Source: Martinezella lusitana
GTDB taxonomy: Bacteria; Pseudomonadota; Alphaproteobacteria; Rhizobiales; Rhizobiaceae
DNA: 64,000 nucleotides
Direction: 5' to 3'
Assembly (NCBI RefSeq): GCF_014207095.1
Contig: NZ_JACHBG010000009.1
Location: 62,001-126,000, forward strand
In this document: piece by piece, positions 45,719-53,966 of the stretch
Numbering within the stretch: position 1 is the stretch's first letter
Layout of the letters: each line of letters opens with the position of its first letter
Position numbers and translations under genes: made by a program
The notes under the pieces: model-generated
What the model was told of the DNA's origin: nothing
Seen by the model: only the letters and a program-made list of their open reading frames with translations
Database searches by the model: none

Positions 45719-45859
45719 GGAGCGGAAACGCCTTCACGAAGCAGGGCGACATTCCTGACGCCGGGAAATGCCGCCCATGGCATTCGCCTCAACCCTTACT
45801 GGGCTCGCATGGAGCGTCCCGGTAGACCGAGAAATCAAACAGCTCCATTGGAGAACGCT

Positions 45860-46585
45860 ATGCAGTTCGCGGGAAAGACCGTCATCATTACCGGTGCTGG
45901 AAAGGGAATTGGCCGTGCCTGCGCCAGGATCATGGCAGAGCGTGGTGCGCAGGTGATTGCGCTTAGTCGCACTGCCTCGGATCTCGAAAGCCTGCAGGCT
46001 GAAATCGGTGGTCGGTCTATCGTAGTCGATCTTGCCGAACCCGCAGCTACCCGGGCGGCGATGAAGGAAGCCGGAACTGCCGACTTTCTCATTAATAGCG
46101 CTGGAACCAACGTTCTCGAAACCAGCTTTGATATGACCGAGGCGGGATATGAGGCCGTGATGGGTATCAACTTGCGCGCCGCCCTGATCACATGTCAGGA
46201 GTTTGGCCGTGCGCGTGTGGCCGCCGGAGGCAGTGGCGCGATTGTCAATATCACGTCGATTGCCGGACACCGCGGCTTTCCGGAGCATCTTTGCTATGCG
46301 GCATCGAAAGCCGGTCTCGAAGGGGCGACGCGTGTGCTGGCAAAGGAGTTCGGGCCGCATGGCATCCGGGTCAATGCTGTAGCCCCGACGATCACGCTCA
46401 CGGAGCTTGCACTCAAAGCATGGAGGGATCCAGCCAAATCCGAACCAATGATGGCACGCCACCCAATTGGTCGCTTTGCTGAAGTTGACGATGTCGCGCG
46501 CACGATTGCGATGCTGCTTTCGTCGGATACCGAAATGGTGACGGGAACGGTTCTGACTGTCGACGGCGGCTTCCTTGCCACGTAA
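45860..46585 (+). CDS. L-xylulose/dicarbonyl reductase-like SDR
   Basis: This 241-aa short-chain dehydrogenase has TGAGKGIGRA, the dinucleotide-binding ISRT-like turn (ALSRTASDL, favouring NADPH), catalytic Ser (NITSIAG) and YAASK. It resembles DCXR/L-xylulose reductase over its length, including GPHGIRVNAVAPTI and the C-terminal GTVLTVDGGF. It would interconvert a pentulose and a pentitol. GGAGA lies 5 nt before the ATG. It follows the ribitol-dehydrogenase-like gene by 141 nt and probably extends pentose/pentitol metabolism. Confidence 0.83.
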   Translation: MQFAGKTVIITGAGKGIGRACARIMAERGAQVIALSRTASDLESLQAEIGGRSIVVDLAEPAATRAAMKEAGTADFLINSAGTNVLETSFDMTEAGYEAVMGINLRAALITCQEFGRARVAAGGSGAIVNITSIAGHRGFPEHLCYAASKAGLEGATRVLAKEFGPHGIRVNAVAPTITLTELALKAWRDPAKSEPMMARHPIGRFAEVDDVARTIAMLLSSDTEMVTGTVLTVDGGFLAT

Positions 46586-46859
46586 GCTCGCCGTTTAAGT
46601 GAACGGTTTGACGTCATCTCCCACCGCGATCAGGGGAGCGGATAGAGAAAGCGGCCTAGTTGACAGCGCCTGGTTCGATTTCGTCGACAAGACGCAACCT
46701 TTTGGGGCGTCTCATGAGGCGTACGCGATGCCGTTGAAATTTTCTCACGGTCGAAGAATGGAAACGGAGCTGCGTGCAATCTTCGTCGCCCAAGCAGGAT
46801 GAATGATTTCGTCGAACAGACGCTTGGTTCGATCTTTGATCGCGAGAGCAATACCTCCG

Positions 46860-47021
46860 CTATGAATGCGGTGTCATCTCATCGGCCGGCGTTTCGGCCG
46901 CGATTTCGCTTCCGGCATATTTCTCGGAAAGACGCTTGGCCCTTTGGGCAAGCTTCTCAAGACGTGAACATATCTCGTGCAGGCTTAGGTCTTCGATCGC
47001 CTTTCGCGAAGATTTAGTCAT
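46860..47021 (-). CDS. 53-aa helical small protein of unknown function
   Basis: On the minus strand an ATG at 47021 has GGAGG 7 nt upstream and opens 53 codons ending in TAG at 46860. The product is Lys/Glu/Arg/Ala-rich (MTKSSRKAIEDLSLHEICSR at its start, then LEKLAQRAKRLSEKYAG) and is predicted to be one amphipathic helix or coiled coil with an acidic tail. The codons are normal for a rhizobium. No family is recognised. An inverted repeat at 47064-47078 lies 43-57 bp upstream, in promoter position. Confidence 0.6.
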   Translation of the reverse strand: MTKSSRKAIEDLSLHEICSRLEKLAQRAKRLSEKYAGSEIAAETPADEMTPHS

Positions 47022-47063
47022 ACACAAACCTCCATATCGGGGCGAATAAACTTGTTAGCCGCC

Positions 47064-47078
47064 TGTCTATCTTAGACA
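47064..47078. promoter_or_regulatory. TGTCTA inverted repeat upstream of the small gene
   Basis: TGTCTA (47064-47069) and TAGACA (47073-47078) are perfect arms with a 3-nt spacer. The same hexamers occur, with a 10-nt spacer, in the palindrome at 50334-50375. The gap 47022-47290 separates the small gene from the divergent GntR gene, so the repeat could serve either. Confidence 0.4.
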
Positions 47079-47290
47079 TATAGAGCTTGGTTTCTGATCG
47101 GCCAGACCTACCTACGCCATCTCGTTGCGACACCGGATGTCTGTGCGGCGCGGCATGAGCTTGCTCTTGGAATACTCCGCCTGGGCTGCTGGCTGCCGAG
47201 CTGCAAGCACCTCATCCATATTGTTGTGCAACGACTATTCGTGCGATGCTCTTCCCGGGCTGTGGCCTAAGAAGCGAGACATTGGATGAG

Positions 47291-48286
47291 ATGAGCGTAT
47301 CACAGTCAGAGAGCGGCGGTTCGCGCAAGACCAGCCTTTATGAAGAGCTTCATGGGCGATTGAAGACAGAGATCCTCGGGGGAGCACTCCCCAAGGGACT
47401 TGTGTTGAGCGAGGCTGCTCTTGCCGATCTGGTGGGCAGCAGCAGGGCGCCGGTACGCCAGGCGCTGCAATTGCTGTTGGATGATGGATTGATTGCCCGG
47501 TTCGACGGGCGCGGCTTTATCGTTGGTGCGGCCGGAACGCCGCCGACGCGGCTGAAACTTGGTGACTTTCTCGGCAAGTTACTTGCCGGCGATGACGACA
47601 GACCGATGTTTGCCTGGCAGGCGCTTTATGAAGACGTCGAGCGTATCGTCGTCCATCGCTCCTTCTTTGGCCGGTATCGCATCAATGAAAACGAGCTTGC
47701 GCGCCATTTCGGCGTTGGGCGTGGCGTGGCGCGCGATGTTCTGCTGAAGCTGGAGACGCTCGGCATTACCGAAAAGGACGACAATTTTCGCTGGTCGATC
47801 GTGCCGCTCGACAGTCAGCGTATCCGCGACCTTTATGAGGTACGTGCGCAGATCGAACCGGTGGCTCTGGCAAGCGCGTTGGATGGGCTTTCGAAGGGGC
47901 ATGTCGATGCGATGCTGTCACGCCTGTCTCAGGCGCTTGCGGACTATCCCGATGTTTCGGCCTCCACCATGTACGAGCTGGAGCTTGATCTTCATCAACG
48001 CAGTCTCCAGGCCTGCCCCAACAAGGAGTTCCTGAACATCCTGAAGCGAACGCACTGCATCCTCACGCTCAGCAAGCATGTCGTCGGCAGTCGCATTAAA
48101 AAGCCCGAATATGAGCCATTCCTTGCCGAGCACATCGGTGTTTTCCAGATGGTGCAAAAACGCGATGAGGAGGGGTTGCGCAAAGCCATGCGCGATCACA
48201 TCACCAATTCGCAGCCCAATGTGCTGACCCGCGCCGCCTATATCCGTGAACACTACCGGCCCGACGAGTACAGTTTCATTTCATAG
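47291..48286 (+). CDS. GntR-family regulator with two winged-helix domains and an FCD domain
   Basis: This 331-aa protein is about 100 residues longer than usual FCD regulators (220-250 aa). The first winged helix covers about residues 15-79 (LSEAALADLVGSSRAPVRQALQLLLDDGLI). A second helix-turn-helix covers about 113-170 (INENELARHFGVGRGVARDVLLKLETLGIT). The FCD-type helical ligand domain follows from about 175. Two DNA-binding modules per chain are unusual and could recognise extended sites. The altronate-type dehydratase gene 0.5 kb away, with a 42-bp palindrome, is a likely target. The start at 47291 is chosen by domain fit; the ribosome binding site is weak. Confidence 0.82.
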   Translation: MSVSQSESGGSRKTSLYEELHGRLKTEILGGALPKGLVLSEAALADLVGSSRAPVRQALQLLLDDGLIARFDGRGFIVGAAGTPPTRLKLGDFLGKLLAGDDDRPMFAWQALYEDVERIVVHRSFFGRYRINENELARHFGVGRGVARDVLLKLETLGITEKDDNFRWSIVPLDSQRIRDLYEVRAQIEPVALASALDGLSKGHVDAMLSRLSQALADYPDVSASTMYELELDLHQRSLQACPNKEFLNILKRTHCILTLSKHVVGSRIKKPEYEPFLAEHIGVFQMVQKRDEEGLRKAMRDHITNSQPNVLTRAAYIREHYRPDEYSFIS

Positions 48287-48339
48287 CTGCATAGAGAAGC
48301 TGTGGCACCACGGTCCGCGGATGATCGAGATCTTCGTCG

Positions 48340-48627
48340 CTACTGCACTTGGGACTTTCGCCAGCCGGCCGCCTGAGCATCCGTCTCGCTGCAGAACCAG
48401 CGTTCGCCACGGGAATAAGTCACGCGCGTCGCGTCGTAATGTTTCTGGCCCGGAACATAATAGATCCGTTTGCCCGTAGAGGAGCTGATATTGCCCTTGA
48501 TGTTGCAAGCCGGATCCGTGTCCGGCCGCACCGACAGGCTCAGAGGCTTCGGAGGCAATGTATAGCTTCCTGCCATCGTGAAGGATGCGGCCAGACAGAG
48601 CGCGGCCAGCGCAACGAACTTAAACAT
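48340..48627 (-). CDS. Secreted small protein with a sunset-type domain
   Basis: This 95-aa protein has a Sec signal peptide (MFKFVALAALCLAASFTMAG) and a C-terminal half CNIKGNIS...GKRIYYVPGQKHYDAT...GERWFCSETDAQAAGWR. That pattern is the short 'sunset' domain found alone or at the end of thermonuclease-like/ExoI proteins in rhizobia. The two Cys could form a disulfide. Function is unknown. It is convergent with the GntR gene. Confidence 0.75.
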   Translation of the reverse strand: MFKFVALAALCLAASFTMAGSYTLPPKPLSLSVRPDTDPACNIKGNISSSTGKRIYYVPGQKHYDATRVTYSRGERWFCSETDAQAAGWRKSQVQ

Positions 48628-48788
48628 TCTCGGATCTCCCGGTTGCGGGAGGCGTAGCAAACCGCGCTTTCGGTCCGGTTGAGGGGATCGATCAAAATCT
48701 AGCTAAATTCAAGATGGGAGACGTAGCAACTGATTGTGATCGGTCGCAAATGACACAGAATCTTGAAGGGCGCCACCGCAGCACTGGA

Positions 48789-50318
48789 TCAGGTGATCGC
48801 GCCGACCTGCCACGGAACAAATTCGTTGTCGCCATAGTCGAAGGTCTCGCTCAGCGTCTTCTTTCCGGAGGCGACAGCGATGATTTCTTCGAAGATCCGC
48901 TCGCCGGCCGCCTCGATCGTGTCGTCGCCGCTGACGATGTCGCCGCAGTTGATGTCCATATCCTCGCGCATATGGTTATACATTTCGGTGTTCGTGGCGA
49001 TCTTGACGCACGGCGCCGGCTTGAAGCCCGAAACCGATCCGCGACCCGTCGTGAAACAGATCACGTTGCAGCCGCCTGCCACCTGGCCGGTGACGGCGAC
49101 GGGATCGTAGCCGGGTGTATCCATGAAGACGAAACCGGGTTCGTCAACGATCTCAGAATATTCGTAGACTGCCTTGAGCGGCATGGACCCGCCTTTGGCG
49201 ACCGCACCCAGTGACTTTTCAAGGATCGTCGTCAAGCCGCCGAGCTTGTTGCCATAGGAGGGATTGTTGTTGAGTTCGGCGCCGTTGCGGCGGGTATAAT
49301 CGCGCCACCAGTCAATCCTCGAAAGGAGCTTCTCTGCAACCGCTGGCGTGACCGCGCGGCGTGTCAGCAGGTGCTCCGCGCCATAGATCTCCGGCGTTTC
49401 CGCCAATACCGAGGTTCCGCCATTGCGCACGAGCAGATCGGAGGCGTAGCCGAGTGCGGGATTGGCAGAGATCCCCGAATAGCCGTCTGACCCCCCACAT
49501 TCCAGAGCGAGCTTGATACCCGAGAGTGGTTGAACGGTACGCTTGGCGGAATTCACCTCGGGCAGCATATCGCGGATCATCTCGGATGCGGCGGCGATCG
49601 TCTTGCGAGTGCCGCCCAGATCCTGGATGGTCATGGTGCGCAACCGGTTTCCTTCTTCAAGCTTGTAGTGTTCGAGGATGGGCCCGATCTGGTTGGTTTC
49701 GCAGCCTAGGCCGATCATCAGGATGCCGCCGAAATTCGGATGGCGCGCGTAACCCTGAAGGGTGCGTGCCAGATAACGATACCCCTCGGAATTGGTGTTT
49801 ATCGCGCAGCCGCCGCCATGGGTGAGAGCCACCACGCCGTCGACATTGTCAAAGCCATCCAAGCCGCCGGTGCGGTTGAAATGCTCGGCGATATATTTCG
49901 AGACGGTTGCCGAGCAATTCACCGTGGTGATGATGCCGATGAAATTGCGGGTGCCGACGCCGCCGGCGCCGCGATCAAAGCCCATGAAGGTCCGACAGTC
50001 CGCCTGCGGCAGCATGCCTGCCTCTTCAATGTCGACACTGAACTGGTAGGGGTGCTCGGATTCGATCACAGCCAGATTCTGCAAATGGACATGGCCGCCC
50101 GCCGGAATGAACTGTGTCGCAACGCCGATCGGTTGGCCGAACTTGCGGATCTCCTGTCCCGCCTGGATGTCGCACACTGCGATCTTGTGGCCGCGCGGGA
50201 TCTGGTCCGCCGCGATCAAACCGTCGATACCTGTTGGACTGCCGGCGCGGATCATGGCGCGCGCGACCGCGACATCGTCGATGGGATTAAGCAGGATCAC
50301 AGATGAAATGGCGGGCAT
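48789..50318 (-). CDS. UxaA/GarD-family sugar-acid dehydratase (altronate or galactarate type)
   Basis: This 509-aa iron-dependent dehydratase family protein has an N-terminal SAF domain (about residues 5-90) and a long catalytic part with GGVGTRNFIGIITTVNCSATV, ALTHGGGCAI, IGLGCETNQI, LALECGGSDGYSGISANPALGYASD and CFTTGRGSVSGFKPAPCVKIATN. It should dehydrate D-altronate, galactarate or a related acid to a 2-keto-3-deoxy product. ATG 50318 is used; 50330 (MELP) is possible. The 42-bp palindrome at 50334-50375 lies directly upstream. The neighbouring GntR protein is the natural candidate regulator. Confidence 0.88.
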   Translation of the reverse strand: MPAISSVILLNPIDDVAVARAMIRAGSPTGIDGLIAADQIPRGHKIAVCDIQAGQEIRKFGQPIGVATQFIPAGGHVHLQNLAVIESEHPYQFSVDIEEAGMLPQADCRTFMGFDRGAGGVGTRNFIGIITTVNCSATVSKYIAEHFNRTGGLDGFDNVDGVVALTHGGGCAINTNSEGYRYLARTLQGYARHPNFGGILMIGLGCETNQIGPILEHYKLEEGNRLRTMTIQDLGGTRKTIAAASEMIRDMLPEVNSAKRTVQPLSGIKLALECGGSDGYSGISANPALGYASDLLVRNGGTSVLAETPEIYGAEHLLTRRAVTPAVAEKLLSRIDWWRDYTRRNGAELNNNPSYGNKLGGLTTILEKSLGAVAKGGSMPLKAVYEYSEIVDEPGFVFMDTPGYDPVAVTGQVAGGCNVICFTTGRGSVSGFKPAPCVKIATNTEMYNHMREDMDINCGDIVSGDDTIEAAGERIFEEIIAVASGKKTLSETFDYGDNEFVPWQVGAIT

Positions 50319-50333
50319 CGGAAGTTCCATCGG

Positions 50334-50375
50334 GTTGAATAATTGTCTATTGCTAGCAATAGACAATTATTCAAC
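50334..50375. promoter_or_regulatory. 42-bp perfect palindrome at the dehydratase start
   Basis: Two 21-bp arms are exactly complementary with no spacer and meet at GCTAGC (50352-50357). The left arm runs from GTTGAATAATTGTC to TATTGCT. The palindrome begins 4 bp upstream of the 50330 ATG and 16 bp upstream of the 50318 ATG. It may be an extended GntR operator over the promoter, or, if transcribed, a long hairpin beside the ribosome binding site. Confidence 0.8.
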
Positions 50376-50468
50376 GGGAGACGTCAAGCTTGATTGCGTG
50401 ATGTGCACGCACGATGGTCTTCATTTTAAGGATGCGGGTCTTACTGATCCCAGCGGGTTGAGGCCTTC

Positions 50469-51413
50469 TCAAGGATATGATGGGAGGCTGCTACTGTTGA
50501 TGTCGGCCAGCGCGGGAACTTTGCTGGTCTTGGTGAGCCAGACAACAGCCGCGATGGCGCAAAGTCCTACCAGGCAACCCGCTAGCACATCGACGACATA
50601 ATGGTTTGCAGAGGGAACGGCCGAAAGTGCCATCGCGATGTTCAAGGCCAAAGCGGGATAGCGAAACAGGCGCAGGTCCCACATGGCCCAGGCGCACAGG
50701 GTCGCCGTTGCCGCATGAACCGATGGGAAGGTCAGGATGCCTGAGCTCTTTTCAAGGCTCCATACGAAATTTGGATCTTCTCGCACGGTTTGAAACTGCG
50801 CTAGAAATTCATACCCATAGGTAGGGTCAATATTCTGCAAAGTGGTCGGATCAAAATTGTAGAAAACATACGTGCCCACCGCTGGCCACAGCGTCGAGAT
50901 GCCACTCGCGATAAAGCATATTAGCGCATATGCGATGATCATTTGATAGGCTCTGGCGCTTCTTTTCGCCACGATCAGGATCAGTGGGAACAATAGCAAT
51001 TGATAGCTGAATGTTCGGTACGCCTGATTTAATATCTCAGCCAGTAGGCCATTCTTATCCAGCCATATCATAGCAGAACGCCAATCCACACCAAGCCAGC
51101 TATCCAAACGTGAAAGCTGAGCATCTGCGAGCGGAAAATTTGCCCTCATGGCCAAGTAGGTGGCTATGACATTCGGTAAGATTAATAGCAGCCCGCAACC
51201 CATACATTCGACAACTGCTCGGAGCGTCAGCATCTTACGTTTGGTCGCGAAAATGCTCACGGCACAAATGGTAAGTGCTATCGCAAAAATTGAGCCAAGC
51301 GTAGCCTTCAGTTCAAGCTGGAGACCAGAAATTTTCGCCAGTATCCAGATCGCAAAATACGAAACTGGCGTGCCCGCGAGCAACAATAGTCGCGGTTTTG
51401 AAACATCCAGCAT
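50469..51413 (-). CDS. PAP2-superfamily membrane phosphatase/phosphotransferase
   Basis: This 314-aa inner-membrane protein has about eight hydrophobic helices. The phosphatase motifs are near the C-terminus: SGILTFPSVHAATA (second motif, PSVHA) and SANHYVVDVLAG (third motif). The segment WPAVGTYVFYNFDP resembles the PAP2_3/inositolphosphotransferase subgroup. It may handle a lipid phosphate or polyprenyl phosphate at the periplasmic face. It is AT-richer than its neighbours and stands alone. The 284-bp gap to 51698 contains nothing I can name. Confidence 0.82.
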   Translation of the reverse strand: MLDVSKPRLLLLAGTPVSYFAIWILAKISGLQLELKATLGSIFAIALTICAVSIFATKRKMLTLRAVVECMGCGLLLILPNVIATYLAMRANFPLADAQLSRLDSWLGVDWRSAMIWLDKNGLLAEILNQAYRTFSYQLLLFPLILIVAKRSARAYQMIIAYALICFIASGISTLWPAVGTYVFYNFDPTTLQNIDPTYGYEFLAQFQTVREDPNFVWSLEKSSGILTFPSVHAATATLCAWAMWDLRLFRYPALALNIAMALSAVPSANHYVVDVLAGCLVGLCAIAAVVWLTKTSKVPALADINSSSLPSYP

Positions 51414-51697
51414 ATCACCTTGCCCCCAACTACCAGGGGTAGTCTACATGCGGATCGGTTGCCTCTCCGTAAATAAATCAACTCAAGGGTGACGAATGCA
51501 GAGCGACAGCTCTAAAATCAGCCCGCATAGCGATCAGCAAGGGAGGCCCTAAGTGATGGTTTATTGCTCGATTCGGCAAACTCGGTGGAGCGCCTGCAGA
51601 CGGTGCTTTTGTAACTCGTTTAAAGCCCCCAACGGCATCTGTCGCCGCTTGTTATATTGGCCGTCGATGCGGATGGTGCATCGACAGTCCCGCTCAT

Positions 51698-52435
51698 CTA
51701 GGCTCTATTATGTGGCTGGCGTACTAGCCAGGCGCTGAGATCGGCTTCTGCCCGCTCAAGTGCATTGTGATTGAGCAGTTTTCGAAGAAACGCAACGGCA
51801 ACCGCTCGTGCCCTCAAATTGAACCGGCTATCATCGTCCTGGCTGCCGGCCGGTTGATAAACGCCGAGTTTGACGTAGAGCTGCTGCAAACGGTTCTGTA
51901 CGCTGCGCACTGAGAGGTTGCGCCTTTGGGCGATGGCGCGATCGGTCAGGCCAAGGGCGATATCGACCAGGATTTCATACTCGGCCTCGGTGAAACCGTT
52001 GGTGTTGCCGAGGCTCTTTTGCTGCATGCCGCGGACTTCGCGGTCAATCACGCACTGGCTCTCGATGAAGATGCTGCGGAGTGCCAGTTTCAGCCGGTCG
52101 TCAGAGGCGGATTTCAGGACATAGCCATAGACGGCACCAGCCGGTACGATGCGCGAGACACCGCGAACATAGGCCTCGTCTGAGTAGTTTGACCAGAAGA
52201 GGATACGTGTCTCCGGTCGCTCTTTCCATATCGTGCGGGCAGCCTCGATGCCATTGCGTTGACCCATCTGCAGATCCATGACGATGTGGGCGGATTTCCA
52301 GTCGCGGGCCAGCCGCTCGCCCGTGCCACCGTTTTCGGCCTCCAGCACGCCGTTACATTCAGGAAGGGCCGCGCGGATGGCTTCGTTGAGGTAGGAGCGA
52401 TGAAGCGGATCGTCCTCGATGATCAGAACCTTCAT
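51698..52435 (-). CDS. Response regulator with LuxR-type HTH (NarL/FixJ family)
   Basis: This 245-aa protein has a receiver domain with the acidic pair EDD (7-9), phospho-acceptor Asp54 (VMDLQMG) and Lys108 (GYVLKSA). A LuxR-type HTH follows (about 145-195: GFTEAEYEILVDIALGLTDRAIAQRRNLSVRSVQNRLQQLYVKLGV). An unusual tail of about 45 residues follows. It overlaps the histidine kinase gene by 4 bp. It probably controls the divergent sugar importer at 53967-58441. Confidence 0.9.
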   Translation of the reverse strand: MKVLIIEDDPLHRSYLNEAIRAALPECNGVLEAENGGTGERLARDWKSAHIVMDLQMGQRNGIEAARTIWKERPETRILFWSNYSDEAYVRGVSRIVPAGAVYGYVLKSASDDRLKLALRSIFIESQCVIDREVRGMQQKSLGNTNGFTEAEYEILVDIALGLTDRAIAQRRNLSVRSVQNRLQQLYVKLGVYQPAGSQDDDSRFNLRARAVAVAFLRKLLNHNALERAEADLSAWLVRQPHNRA

Positions 52436-53670
52436 GCCGCAGCGCCTCCCGATGGCTTGGCGGCGATCGGCAAACTGACGCTAACCAGCGTTCCTCCAGT
52501 TGCCGCCTTTGCCTTGATCGCGAAACGCGCCGAGATAAGGCGCGCTCTGGTTCTCATGTTTTCTATGCCGCCTCCAGATAATCTGCGGGCATTTCCAAGC
52601 CCGAGGCCGTCGTCCATAACCTCAATGGTCAATGCGCTCTCGGACGCTTTCAACTGGACCTCTATACTACTCGCTTGAGCATGCCGGATTGCGTTGTTGA
52701 TGGCTTCCTGGCCGATGCGGAAGAGGGCGATGGAAACGGATTGTTCAAGGCAATCAATGGCGCCGCCGGTCTCGTCTTTCAGCGACCATGTCAAAGTGGC
52801 CGCACTTTCCTGGATGGATCGCTCCAGGTGGTTCTCGACCGCCTGCGCGAAGCCGAACAGTTGAAGGACAGAGGGTTTTGCTTCCTCAATGATCTGGCGA
52901 AGATCATGCATGCTATGCTGCAATCCGCGAAACAGCGGTTCAAGTGCTTCACCTGTGACATCGGGCTGGCGTGCGAGGCGCTCCAGTCGACGTGAGAGAC
53001 GGGTCAGATCGGCAAGGATTTGGTCGTGCAGGTCCATGCCGATCCGCTGACGCTCGGCCTCGAGCGCTTCGGTCAGTTTCAGAGCGCCAAGTCGCAGGCC
53101 CTCTTCGCGGGCGCGCGCTTCCGCTTCGACGATTGCCGAGCGCTTCGCCTGATCCGCGGCGCGGATGGCAAAGAAGTGAGGGGCGAGGAGATCGGCAATG
53201 ACGCGCGCATTTTCGATATCTTCCATCGTATAAAGGCCGGTCCGGTGGCTTGAGCAGGAGAGGGCGCCAATAACGTGACCCTGAACCTTAAGAGGCACAT
53301 GCAGACGGCTATGCAGCGACTGATGAAAGATCGGATGCGAGAAGGCGCCCTGGAAATGGAATTGCGGATCGCTCCAGGCGTCATCGGTCAAGAGGTACTC
53401 AGTCTCTCCCCAAAGAAGTGTCCGGATAGGGCTATTGCTCACGGGCGCCGGAAAGCGGCGCCCCCAATCCGTCTCTAGCCCGGTCTCGTATGCGGTGTGG
53501 AATTGCTCATCCACCAGAATGATGCAGACGTCCAGATGATCATGTGGGATGACATGGCTGATTTCAGCGGCAACCGATTGGATAACGGAATGAAAGTCGA
53601 GTTGACCGGCGAGTAGCCTCGATATGTTGAGGTAGTGGTCGAAGACCGACGCCGGCGCCAGATTGCGCAA
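52432..53670 (-). CDS. Soluble GAF-domain histidine kinase (HisKA_3 type)
   Basis: This 412-aa sensor kinase has an N-terminal GAF domain (about residues 10-170), a coiled linker (about 172-205), the HisKA_3 phospho-acceptor block with His215 (ERQRIGMDLHDQILADL) and an HATPase_c domain (QEAINNAIRHAQAS, DDGLGL, GGIENMRTRA). No transmembrane segment or signal peptide is visible, so it senses a cytoplasmic ligand. It is coupled to the LuxR-type response regulator by an ATGA overlap and divergent from a sugar importer. Confidence 0.9.
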   Translation of the reverse strand: MRNLAPASVFDHYLNISRLLAGQLDFHSVIQSVAAEISHVIPHDHLDVCIILVDEQFHTAYETGLETDWGRRFPAPVSNSPIRTLLWGETEYLLTDDAWSDPQFHFQGAFSHPIFHQSLHSRLHVPLKVQGHVIGALSCSSHRTGLYTMEDIENARVIADLLAPHFFAIRAADQAKRSAIVEAEARAREEGLRLGALKLTEALEAERQRIGMDLHDQILADLTRLSRRLERLARQPDVTGEALEPLFRGLQHSMHDLRQIIEEAKPSVLQLFGFAQAVENHLERSIQESAATLTWSLKDETGGAIDCLEQSVSIALFRIGQEAINNAIRHAQASSIEVQLKASESALTIEVMDDGLGLGNARRLSGGGIENMRTRARLISARFAIKAKAATGGTLVSVSLPIAAKPSGGAAA

Positions 53671-53966
53671 AACAAACCCTCCCAGGTAGTATGTCGATCG
53701 CTTCTCCTCCGATCGATCTCAATATGCGAATTCTACGCTATTAAGCGCCTATCCGAGCTGTCCGTCCTGCGGATTTGCGCATTTTTTCTGCGGGATCCCG
53801 CAATGTCTCATCCGTTAAGCGCCTGTACAAGCGTAACAATCTCGGACATCCTGTTTCTACTGACGGGGGAACCTTCAGTGCAAATATTATTTTCGATCGG
53901 TCGTTGAGGAGCGCCTTCGAAAATCTTGGCCCAGAAGTGGAAGTACGGGCTCTTTGGGAGGAAAAT
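53671..53966. promoter_or_regulatory. Intergenic control region between kinase and sugar importer
   Basis: The 296-bp gap holds a perfect 14-bp palindrome, TGCGGGATCCCGCA (53789-53802). It also holds a 10-bp direct repeat TTAAGCGCCT at 53741-53750 and 53815-53824, starts 74 bp apart and flanking the palindrome. These are reasonable sites for the response regulator. GGGAGGA precedes the binding-protein start. Confidence 0.5.

Noticed and set aside
48789..50318. Dedicated galactarate or altronate assignment (garD versus uxaA)
   Set aside because: The family is clear, but the sequence alone does not separate the two specificities, so no gene symbol is given.
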